Origin: Caryophanales bacterium UBA7642
Lineage (GTDB): Bacteria > Bacillota_I > Bacilli_A > RFN20 > CAG-288
Assembly: GCA_002483745.1 (NCBI GenBank)
Contig: DLIM01000025.1
Span: 114,466 to 123,053, forward strand
Length of the DNA: 8,588 nucleotides
Direction of reading: 5' to 3'
Both the position numbers and the translations under genes were made by a program. The notes beneath the pieces were generated by a model. It searched no databases. It saw only the letters and a list, made by a program, of their open reading frames with translations, and was not told the origin of the DNA. Of the stretch, positions 1 to 4,844 are shown piece by piece; positions within the stretch are counted from its first letter, which is position 1, and each line of letters opens with the position of its first letter.

Positions 1-38
1 CCGCCTAAAGCAAAGCCATATTGTTTCCCAGTGTTCAT
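1..38 (-). CDS. Start of an unidentified minus-strand gene, cut by the window edge
   Basis: An ATG (complement of 36-38) opens a frame that stays open to the left edge and gives MNTGKQYGFALGG-like residues. This is the first ATG after an in-frame TAA upstream, which favours it as a real start. No SD is visible. A -10-like TATACT (complement of 49-54) lies only 10 nt upstream, so the transcript would have almost no leader. It is divergent from the gene at 124. Twelve codons are too few to assign a family, and it could be a chance frame. Confidence 0.35.
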   Translation of the reverse strand, partial: MNTGKQYGFALG

Positions 39-123
39 AACAATAGAAAGTATAACACATGTTTAAAAAGGATCTAATCAATAAAATCAACCGTTTTTAT
101 CTATTTTGTACTAAAATTAAGGC

Positions 124-1236
124 ATGAAAATAAATTTATCTAATCAAGACCTTGTGGAAGTCCAGGCCCTCAGCGATCAGAAAAGTCTCAATATGGAAGC
201 CGCTGACCTTTACAATGATTTCTTAAACAATCACTATGACAGCATTGATGAAAGAGTCATCAATGATCAGTTTATTGAGAGAGAACAAAGCGATAGTGAA
301 GCCTTTTATTCTGCTTTCCTGAAAATTCTTGATCTTGACCCTAACGATCAAGAATTGAAGAAGCTTGAAAAAAACAACCAGTTCAACATCGTAAAGGAAT
401 TGGATCCTAAATCTTTTTTAGAAAATCCTTATATCAAACATATCCATGTTCCAGATTTTCCCTTAGGCAAATGGGAATATGAAATGAATAGATACAATCC
501 TTATGAGTCTTTTGTTTTTGATGAGACTCAAGTGGATGATAAAAACAATTACTCAGAAAAGACTCAGCTAGGCTTCTTTCCAAAAGAAGTCAGCTACCTT
601 AATCTATTAGAAAACAATGAAGTCTGGATGAGTATCACCCCTCATGAAATCAATACCATGGCTAAACCTATCAGTAATGCTAAAGGCAAGGTTCTAATGT
701 TTGGATTAGGCCTTGGCTATTTTTCCTACATGGTTGCTAATAAGCCCGATGTAAAATCAGTAACAATCATTGAGAAAAGCGAAAGTGCCATTAAGCTATT
801 TGAGAAAGCTATTCTTCCTCAGTTTGAACATAAAGAGAAGATTAGAATCATCAAAGATGATGCTTTCGGCTATGCCAAGAACAAAATGGCTAATGAGCAG
901 TATGATTATTCATTTTTCGATATCTATCATTCACCCGAGGAAGGCTTAGAAGACTATCTAAAAATGAAGAAGCTTGAAATTTTAAATAATAAAACCACTT
1001 ACGACTACTGGATAGAAGAAAGTATTCTCTGCCTATTTAGAAGATACGTTCTCACTCTCATAGAAGAGCAGCTTGATGGTCTTACCGAGAAAGATTATGT
1101 CGTTGTCCAGAACAACGATGACAAAATGATGCAACGCCTCTTCAACTGTTTAAATGATTATTCGTTAAATTCCTTTGCCGATGTCAAAGATTTACTTAGT
1201 GATTCTAGCTTAAAGAAATTAGCGTTGAAAGCATAA
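124..1236 (+). CDS. Class I SAM-dependent methyltransferase / spermidine-synthase-like protein
   Basis: A 370-residue, probably cytosolic protein with no signal peptide or membrane segment. The C-terminal half shows a Rossmann nucleotide-binding core: glycine-rich motif I (FGLGLGYFSY, about 193-202), an acidic residue at the end of strand 2 (Glu217 in VTIIEKSE) expected to hold the SAM ribose, Asp245/Asp246 before AFGYA, and a YDYSFFDIYH segment (260-269) where spermidine synthases and related methyltransferases keep strand-4 acids. The roughly 150 N-terminal residues are acidic, low in recognisable motifs, and not assigned. Substrate unknown; polyamine synthesis is not implied, because no decarboxylase or other polyamine gene is visible here. 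The start is the first ATG of the frame, but AAGG sits only 1 nt before it, too close for a normal SD. It converges on the SemiSWEET gene and shares its terminator. Confidence 0.75.
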   Translation: MKINLSNQDLVEVQALSDQKSLNMEAADLYNDFLNNHYDSIDERVINDQFIEREQSDSEAFYSAFLKILDLDPNDQELKKLEKNNQFNIVKELDPKSFLENPYIKHIHVPDFPLGKWEYEMNRYNPYESFVFDETQVDDKNNYSEKTQLGFFPKEVSYLNLLENNEVWMSITPHEINTMAKPISNAKGKVLMFGLGLGYFSYMVANKPDVKSVTIIEKSESAIKLFEKAILPQFEHKEKIRIIKDDAFGYAKNKMANEQYDYSFFDIYHSPEEGLEDYLKMKKLEILNNKTTYDYWIEESILCLFRRYVLTLIEEQLDGLTEKDYVVVQNNDDKMMQRLFNCLNDYSLNSFADVKDLLSDSSLKKLALKA

Positions 1237-1270
1237 AAAAGGCTGACCGGTTGGTCAGGCTTCTTTTTTT
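1235..1270. terminator. Bidirectional rho-independent terminator between convergent genes
   Basis: Stem CTGACC (1243-1248) pairs with GGTCAG (1253-1258) around a GGTT loop. A-runs lie on the left (1235-1240) and T-runs on the right (1264-1270), so both strands have a U-tract after the hairpin. The left A-run overlaps the methyltransferase TAA stop. The right half covers the transporter's TGA stop and its last codons. Confidence 0.8.
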
Positions 1271-1584
1271 GCTTCTTGTTCTTTAGCAGCTTCTTTAATT
1301 CTTTTATCTTCTTCCTTGGCTTTTTTGTCTTTGCCGTTGATTGTGTTGATGATTTTGAAGACCAGAATGACACCAGCAAAAGCCAAAGTAGCGAAGTTAG
1401 CCGCAATAATTGAAATATCCTTAACCAAAAGGCCATAGGTAGCCCAGCAAATAACGCCCACGACAAAAACAATATACATGGCTAAGGAAATATCCTTCGT
1501 GCTTTTAGTCTTAATAACATTGATCAACTGTGGCAAAAAGGAAATAGTTGTTAAGACAGCAGCCACATATCCAAGATAATTCAT
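1255..1584 (-). CDS. SemiSWEET-type PQ-loop sugar transporter
   Basis: A 109-residue small membrane protein. Three hydrophobic helices are visible at about 3-22, 33-53 and 57-77. The PQ motif (FLPQ, 16-19) is in helix 1, followed by a STKDIS loop, WATYG (47-51) and an Asn in helix 3 (Asn63). This is the layout of bacterial SemiSWEETs, which dimerise to form a sugar uniporter in the cytoplasmic membrane. The usual length is about 85-95 residues; the excess here is a Lys/Glu-rich C-terminal tail (about 84-109), probably cytoplasmic. The start is supported by GGAG 8 nt upstream (complement of 1593-1596). The stop is TGA, which argues for the standard genetic code. It is monocistronic, with its own promoter and a cre-like site upstream. 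The transported sugar cannot be told from sequence. Confidence 0.88.
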   Translation of the reverse strand: MNYLGYVAAVLTTISFLPQLINVIKTKSTKDISLAMYIVFVVGVICWATYGLLVKDISIIAANFATLAFAGVILVFKIINTINGKDKKAKEEDKRIKEAAKEQEAKKEA

Positions 1585-1623
1585 TTAAATTTCTCCATTT
1601 TCATTAGGCGAAATAGCATTAAT

Positions 1624-1637
1624 TGTTAGCGCTTTTA
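1624..1637 (-). promoter_or_regulatory. cre-like catabolite-responsive operator
   Basis: The minus strand reads TAAAAGCGCTAACA, matching the Bacillus CcpA-site consensus TGWAANCGNTNWCA at every specified position except the second. It begins directly after the -10 hexamer of the SemiSWEET promoter and would cover the transcription start. A bound LacI-family regulator (CcpA-like) would therefore be expected to repress. No such regulator gene is in this window, so the role is inferred from motif and position. Confidence 0.55.
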
Positions 1638-1666
1638 ATTATATATTAAATTCAAACAAATGTTAC
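1638..1666 (-). promoter_or_regulatory. Sigma-A-type promoter of the SemiSWEET gene
   Basis: A perfect -10 TATAAT (complement of 1638-1643) is preceded, after exactly 17 bp, by GTAACA (complement of 1661-1666), a 4/6 match to the -35 consensus. Transcription would start near 1631, leaving a leader of about 45 nt before the ATG. Confidence 0.6.
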
Positions 1667-1940
1667 TTTTATTTGTAAAAATTAAAATCTATTGGTTTTC
1701 ATTATGATAAAAAGAAAAATGTTATTTGCTGCCAAAAAATACTTTAAAACAATTAGGTCAGTTTGAATGGTTGTAATTTAAACTAAAATAACCTACAAAA
1801 TCCAATTTTATAAATTCTTGCCTTCTGTTTAAAAAGAGGACAATTGTTTTAATAAATCATAATATTTATTTATTAAATAATTGTATCAAATCTGTATAGG
1901 CTGTATTAAAAAGCACCTGTTTAAGGACATTTATTGTCAA
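1667..1940. other. AT-rich intergenic stretch with no gene seen
   Basis: Very AT-rich, with no ORF carrying a plausible SD on either strand. It contains one imperfect AT-only inverted repeat: arm 1841-1857 (CAATTGTTTTAATAAAT) against 1868-1883, with one mismatch and one bulged base. On the minus strand this lies about 60 nt beyond the tRNA. It could form a weak hairpin but has no GC clamp. I see no clear terminator immediately after the tRNA in this stretch. Confidence 0.5.
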
Positions 1941-2018
1941 TGGTGCGTCTGAAGGGATTCGAACCCTTGGCCCCAAGCTTCGGAGGCTTGTGCTCTATCC
2001 GGACTGAGCTACAGACGC
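1941..2018 (-). tRNA. tRNA-Arg (anticodon CCG)
   Basis: A full cloverleaf is readable on the minus strand. Acceptor GCGTCTG pairs with CAGACGC, there is a GCTC/GAGC D-stem, anticodon stem CAAGC/GCTTG with loop CTCCGAA (anticodon CCG, complement of 1981-1983), and T-arm AAGGG-TTCGAAT-CCCTT. The discriminator is A and CCA is encoded in the DNA (complement of 1941-1943). It decodes CGG, normally a rare codon in AT-rich genomes. Confidence 0.97.
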
Positions 2019-2027
2019 ATGACTACT

Positions 2028-2056
2028 AGGATACAACTTTTTCTTTTTAGTAAGAA
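2028..2056 (-). promoter_or_regulatory. Possible promoter of tRNA-Arg(CCG)
   Basis: TATCCT (complement of 2028-2033, 4/6) and TTCTTA (complement of 2051-2056, 3/6) are 17 bp apart. The -10 lies 9 nt from the mature 5' end, the same spacing as the better promoter of the second tRNA in this window. Support also comes from the strong terminator upstream, which should stop read-through from the isomerase gene. Weak match. Confidence 0.4.
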
Positions 2057-2058
2057 AC

Positions 2059-2097
2059 AAAAAAGACAGCTAAGGAGAAAATTCATCCTTAGCTGTC
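2059..2097 (-). terminator. Strong rho-independent terminator of the isomerase-like gene
   Basis: A perfect 12-bp stem, GACAGCTAAGGA (2065-2076) with TCCTTAGCTGTC (2086-2097), surrounds a 9-nt loop. On the minus strand it is followed by six T (complement of 2059-2064). It begins 9 nt past the stop codon of the gene at 2107-3303. Confidence 0.93.
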
Positions 2098-2106
2098 GAT
2101 TAAGGG

Positions 2107-3303
2107 CTACTTAATTTCTTCTAAGCCTCTTAAGGCTAAATATTTAACAAGTTTTTCCTTATTTTTTCCATAGCAGATTAGATGATGGTTTCCACAGGGG
2201 TTCTTGAAGAAATAAGAGACGTCATCGTCTAATCGTACCTTAATCTGAGTGCGGCAAAGATTTGGCTTATAGGAATTCTCTAACAATTGACCTTCTGAGC
2301 AATAGAAATGATCAAGATGAGAATTAATCTTTAAGACCGTGACATCGCCTAACTGCATATTGGCATGGATAGCAACACCAATTCCTGATTCAAAATGAGA
2401 ATCAAAGTTATATTCACCAGCCATATCTAAAGGCAAGGTGCAATGAGCAAATAGAACAGTGTTATCAGCTTTATCAATGTAAGCGGGGTTAGCTTGGAAA
2501 GCAGGCTGATTCAAAGCTTTTCTAATTACATAGGAAGTCAACATAGCTGGAATATCTCCTTCACAGGAGCCAATTAATCCTTCCGCATTGATTAAGCTTA
2601 AAGCCAAGCAGGAAGTAGTCTTAATGGTGTTTAGTAAATCAAAGCAGCGAATAGTTAAGCCATTAAGCTGATGATCTTTCATCATCTTCTCTAATGAAAG
2701 ATAAACACTATAGGCTTTTTTGAGTTCTTCAGGATTGTATTCAACCTTGAAATATTTAGGTTTGAAAATGAAATCCATTCCGTTAACATCATCAATGAGT
2801 TCTTTGATTGGAAGATCAATTAGATCGACATCAAAGACTCTCCTAGCTTTAAGGTAATCAACATCGGAAGCAATCAGCCAGTCAGAAGGTTTACCAATAA
2901 CGCCAAGCCTGGCAGCAGCTTTTTTACTTTTTTCAGCAATAATCTCTTTTAAGCGATTGGCAATTAGACTAACGGAACCATGAAGAATCTCACCATCTTT
3001 TCCTAATTCATTGATGTAAGAGAGAATCTCTAAGGAAGAAGCTAAAGAATTATTGTTTCCGTAAGTTAAAAGATAATAAGGTCCTTTAAGCTTACTAAAC
3101 ATTTCCTTAAAGATTCTTTCAGAGCCGCCCGACTGAACTAAAATTAAGCTTAAGTCGCCTTGATAAAGATTATCGATACCAACTACCTCAAATTGATAAC
3201 CGGTTTCTTTGGCTAAGGAATCTAGGAATAACTTAGAAGTATCGGAAATTGTCTCGGCATTATGGAGATTAGATTTGATAAGACACACATTAACCTGAAC
3301 CAT
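2107..3303 (-). CDS. L-fucose isomerase-like protein (COG2407-type)
   Basis: A 398-residue soluble protein related to the L-fucose/L-arabinose isomerase superfamily, metal-dependent ketol isomerases acting on sugars. Visible family marks are in the second half: RCFDLL (219-224), then LINAEGLIGSCEGDIPAML (237-255) with Glu248 as probable metal ligand, FQANP (269-273), FAHCTLP (285-291), and CGNHHLICYG (370-379) with His373/His374 as probable C-terminal ligand. FucI itself is about 590 residues, so this belongs to the shorter branch and its substrate cannot be assigned. The start is supported by GGCGG 9 nt before the ATG. It is a single gene with its own promoter and strong terminator, with no kinase, aldolase or sugar-specific transporter beside it. 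The nearest sugar gene is the SemiSWEET at 1255-1584. Family confidence is good; function is inferred. Confidence 0.75.
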   Translation of the reverse strand: MVQVNVCLIKSNLHNAETISDTSKLFLDSLAKETGYQFEVVGIDNLYQGDLSLILVQSGGSERIFKEMFSKLKGPYYLLTYGNNNSLASSLEILSYINELGKDGEILHGSVSLIANRLKEIIAEKSKKAAARLGVIGKPSDWLIASDVDYLKARRVFDVDLIDLPIKELIDDVNGMDFIFKPKYFKVEYNPEELKKAYSVYLSLEKMMKDHQLNGLTIRCFDLLNTIKTTSCLALSLINAEGLIGSCEGDIPAMLTSYVIRKALNQPAFQANPAYIDKADNTVLFAHCTLPLDMAGEYNFDSHFESGIGVAIHANMQLGDVTVLKINSHLDHFYCSEGQLLENSYKPNLCRTQIKVRLDDDVSYFFKNPCGNHHLICYGKNKEKLVKYLALRGLEEIK

Positions 3304-3329
3304 GAATAAATACCGCCTTTGTTGATACT

Positions 3330-3357
3330 ATTTTAAGACATATTCTTGCTAAATCAA
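3330..3357 (-). promoter_or_regulatory. Probable promoter of the isomerase-like gene
   Basis: TTGATT (complement of 3352-3357, 4/6) and TAAAAT (complement of 3330-3335, 5/6) are spaced 16 bp, with the -10 ending about 26 nt before the ATG. It lies just after the stop of the small upstream ORF. Confidence 0.45.
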
Positions 3358-3380
3358 AGTGCATACTTATTTTCGCTTTT

Positions 3381-3518
3381 CTAAAGAAATAGATAATTTT
3401 CTAATTTGGAAGATTTTACAGAGAATCTATTTTTGAATTGCATATTAGAAATCAAAAGATTAAATAGACGCAAAACGTAAAAAGAAATTTGCTTCTTGTA
3501 TACAAGTTTGTTCTTCAT
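3381..3518 (-). CDS. Small basic ORF with strong SD, unknown function
   Basis: A 45-codon frame beginning MKNKLVYKKQ and ending TAG (complement of 3381-3383). A textbook SD, GGAGG (complement of 3525-3529), lies 6 nt before the ATG. The peptide is basic (many Lys/Arg), with a short hydrophobic stretch around residues 12-24 (SFYVLRLFNLLIS), too short and too charged to be a sure membrane helix. It lies upstream of and in the same direction as the isomerase-like gene, 77 bp away, with the probable isomerase promoter in the gap. A perfect 12-bp palindrome sits inside its first codons. I do not recognise the peptide. It may be a small protein, a leader peptide, or a chance frame; the SD is the main support. 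Confidence 0.4.
   Translation of the reverse strand: MKNKLVYKKQISFYVLRLFNLLISNMQFKNRFSVKSSKLENYLFL
3495..3506. promoter_or_regulatory. Perfect palindrome CTTGTATACAAG, operator-like
   Basis: A 12-bp sequence identical to its reverse complement. The core TTGTATACAA fits the half-site pattern tnGT...ACna reported for FadR-subfamily GntR regulators, many of which control sugar-acid or sugar genes. It lies about 140 bp upstream of the isomerase promoter and inside the small ORF. Binding by any regulator is inference. Confidence 0.35.
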
Positions 3519-3571
3519 TTTTCGCCTCCGTTTTTCATCTTCTCAATATGAAAGTTTATTCTGTCAGTACA

Positions 3572-3607
3572 AAAAAGCGCCTTAAAACAATAGGCTTATT
3601 GCTTTTT
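3572..3607. terminator. Hairpin with A/T flanks in the divergent intergenic region
   Basis: AAAAAGC (3572-3578) pairs with GCTTTTT (3601-3607), and inside it GCCT (3579-3582) pairs with AGGC (3592-3595), leaving a one-sided TTATT bulge. A competing stem is CAATA/TATTG (3588-3592 with 3597-3601). Both strands have a T-run after it, so it could act as a weak terminator in either direction. On the minus strand it lies upstream of the small ORF, where it could also act as an attenuator. Confidence 0.35.
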
Positions 3608-3683
3608 GATCAGGAATAAAAAAGTTTGTTCCAAAAACGGTTGTGTTGATTAATTATAGGTTTTGTTTAGATGTTTCATCTTT

Positions 3684-3722
3684 TTGATTTATTCTCATTC
3701 TTTTTAGTGTAGAATAAATCAA
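3684..3722. repeat. 12-bp inverted repeat spanning the hlyIII promoter
   Basis: TTGATTTATTCT (3684-3695) and AGAATAAATCAA (3711-3722) are perfect reverse complements separated by 15 bp. The left arm contains a -35-like TTGATT and the right arm most of the -10-like TAGAAT (3710-3715). It ends 4 nt before the SD of the HlyIII gene. The geometry suits an operator for a dimeric regulator or a hairpin at the very start of the mRNA. Confidence 0.55.
3710..3715 (+). promoter_or_regulatory. Probable -10 element of the HlyIII gene
   Basis: TAGAAT matches 5/6 of the -10 consensus and lies 22 nt before the start codon. The -35 is unclear: TTGATT at 3684-3689 is a good hexamer but 20 bp away, while the 17-bp position holds only ATTTAT. 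This suggests a weak or activator-dependent promoter. Confidence 0.4.
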
Positions 3723-3737
3723 TTTCAAGGAGCCACC

Positions 3738-4739
3738 ATGATTACCAAAGAAGAACACCAAAAGAAAATTAAAGAACTTGATTCTACGCAAAAGACTGAG
3801 AAAGATTCTTTAAGAAAAGATTACAAAAGCAAAAGAAAAGCTTTCCATGAGGAGAAGCATTCCTTAAAAAAGCAATATCATAAAGATAAGCATGAGATCA
3901 AAGAAGAAAGAAAGTCTTTTGAGAAATCCCTTAATGATGCCTATGAAAAAGAAAAACACTTAAGCAAAGATCTTACTCATCCAAAAGAAGCCATCCCTAA
4001 AGAAAAGAAACCTCTTCCTACGGAAGAAGAAAATGAGAAAATGAGAAAGGCTATTAACCTTCCTCGTTATACTCACGGGGAAGAGATCTTTAATTCCGTC
4101 ACCCATATGGTCGGTGGCGGCTTTGGTATCGTTTTCTTAGTAGTAGGTGTCGTCTGCGCTGCCATTTTTTGTCCTCCGGAAACCAAAGCTATTTCTATTA
4201 CCTCGATGGCTATCTTTGGTTTTTGCTGTGTCTTTTTATATACGATGTCAGCTATCTATCATGCTTTGCATGTGACTAAAGCAAAGAAGGTCTTTCAAAT
4301 TATTGATCACTGCACTGTCTATGTTTTAATAGCTGGATCATATGTGCCGGTCTGTTTAATGGAATTGACTCAGATTGCTCCTTATAACTACGTCCTTCTT
4401 GGCTGTATTGTTGCTTTAGCGGCTTTAGGTATTTCTTTAAATGGAACTATGATGAGTAAATGGCCAGTCAAAGTCGTATCAAATATTCTTTATATTGCCT
4501 TAGGATGGACGGTTGTCTTCTTCTATCCGTATTTAGTTCAAAGTTTAACCCTGGCTGGAACCTGGTTATTCATTGGCGGTGGTATTTCTTATACAGTCGG
4601 TGCAATTCTCTATGGTATCGGAAAGAACGTCAAATATTTTCATTCCATCTTCCATCTTTTTGTCAATGCTGCTACCTTGCTTCAGTTCTTATCTGTTCTT
4701 TTATACGGAATCATCTTCCCAGCTATTGGAGTAATTTAG
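3738..4739 (+). CDS. trhA: HlyIII/TrhA (PAQR family) membrane protein with long charged N-terminal extension
   Basis: 333 residues. From about 111 onward it is a typical bacterial HlyIII/TrhA protein, a seven-helix integral membrane protein of the PAQR superfamily linked to membrane homeostasis; the name hemolysin is historical. Family motifs are HGEEIFNSVTH (113-123), SAIYH (171-175), IIDHCTVYVLIAGSYVP (188-204), YTVGAILYG (285-293) and FHSIFH (301-306). Ser171, His175, Asp190, His302 and His306 match the PAQR metal-site pattern. Helices are roughly 121-145, 150-175, 186-207, 215-235, 245-268, 272-294 and 303-330. The family is usually about 210-220 residues. The extra N-terminus (1-105) is Lys/Glu/His-rich, has no Pro or Gly before residue 82, and looks like a long helix or coiled coil. 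The start is secure: AAGGAG 5 nt before the ATG. Gene symbol by family only. Confidence 0.92.
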   Translation: MITKEEHQKKIKELDSTQKTEKDSLRKDYKSKRKAFHEEKHSLKKQYHKDKHEIKEERKSFEKSLNDAYEKEKHLSKDLTHPKEAIPKEKKPLPTEEENEKMRKAINLPRYTHGEEIFNSVTHMVGGGFGIVFLVVGVVCAAIFCPPETKAISITSMAIFGFCCVFLYTMSAIYHALHVTKAKKVFQIIDHCTVYVLIAGSYVPVCLMELTQIAPYNYVLLGCIVALAALGISLNGTMMSKWPVKVVSNILYIALGWTVVFFYPYLVQSLTLAGTWLFIGGGISYTVGAILYGIGKNVKYFHSIFHLFVNAATLLQFLSVLLYGIIFPAIGVI

Positions 4740-4781
4740 ATTTTCATTATTTTGTTCTCTAACCACAAATATTCAATATTG

Positions 4782-4809
4782 TAACCGATTTAATGAGGTT
4801 AACTTTTTT
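4782..4809 (+). terminator. Probable terminator of the HlyIII gene
   Basis: TAACC (4782-4786) pairs with GGTTA (4797-4801) around a 10-nt loop, followed by AC and six T (4804-4809). The stem is short, so termination may be partial, and the next promoter begins immediately downstream. Confidence 0.45.
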
Positions 4810-4813
4810 ACTA

Positions 4814-4822
4814 TGGTAGACT
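4814..4822 (+). promoter_or_regulatory. Extended -10 promoter element of fbp
   Basis: TGGTAGACT contains the TGn extension followed by TAGACT (4/6 to the -10 consensus), 22 nt before the start codon. No good -35 hexamer is visible at 16-18 bp, which is common for extended -10 promoters. Confidence 0.45.
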
Positions 4823-4844
4823 AATTGAAAAGCGAGGATTCATT

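Noticed and set aside
124..1236. True spermidine synthase
   Set aside because: Only the Rossmann core resembles the family; the N-terminal domain differs and there is no polyamine gene next to it, so the substrate is left open.
1255..1257. Mollicute-type code with TGA as Trp
   Set aside because: The SemiSWEET frame ends naturally at this TGA inside a terminator stem, and Trp is encoded by TGG throughout the other genes.
1158..1472. 104-codon minus-strand frame over the end of the methyltransferase and SemiSWEET
   Set aside because: It overlaps the well-supported SemiSWEET gene in another frame and reads antisense into the methyltransferase; its Lys-rich composition is a by-product of the T-rich strand.
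1704..1766. 20-codon basic ORF (MIKRKMLFAAKK...), thought of as a small type I toxin-like peptide
   Set aside because: No SD before the ATG, too short to distinguish from chance, and no antisense RNA promoter pair evident.
1841..1883. AT-rich inverted repeat as tRNA terminator or replication element
   Set aside because: No GC pairs in the central stem, no proper T-tract after it, and about 60 nt from the tRNA; in such AT-rich DNA this symmetry can arise by chance.
1743..3595. Short similar strings (tttaaaacaattagg and cttaaaacaatagg) in the two intergenic regions as a dispersed repeat
   Set aside because: Only about 13 matching AT-rich bases, no extension on either side, expected by chance in this composition.
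3738..4739. HlyIII gene as a secreted haemolysin or virulence toxin
   Set aside because: The motifs are those of the PAQR/TrhA membrane family; the haemolysin name is historical and no toxin domain is visible.
4460..4762. 100-codon plus-strand frame inside the HlyIII gene
   Set aside because: It lies in a different frame within a gene with clear family motifs, has no domain signal and no convincing SD.
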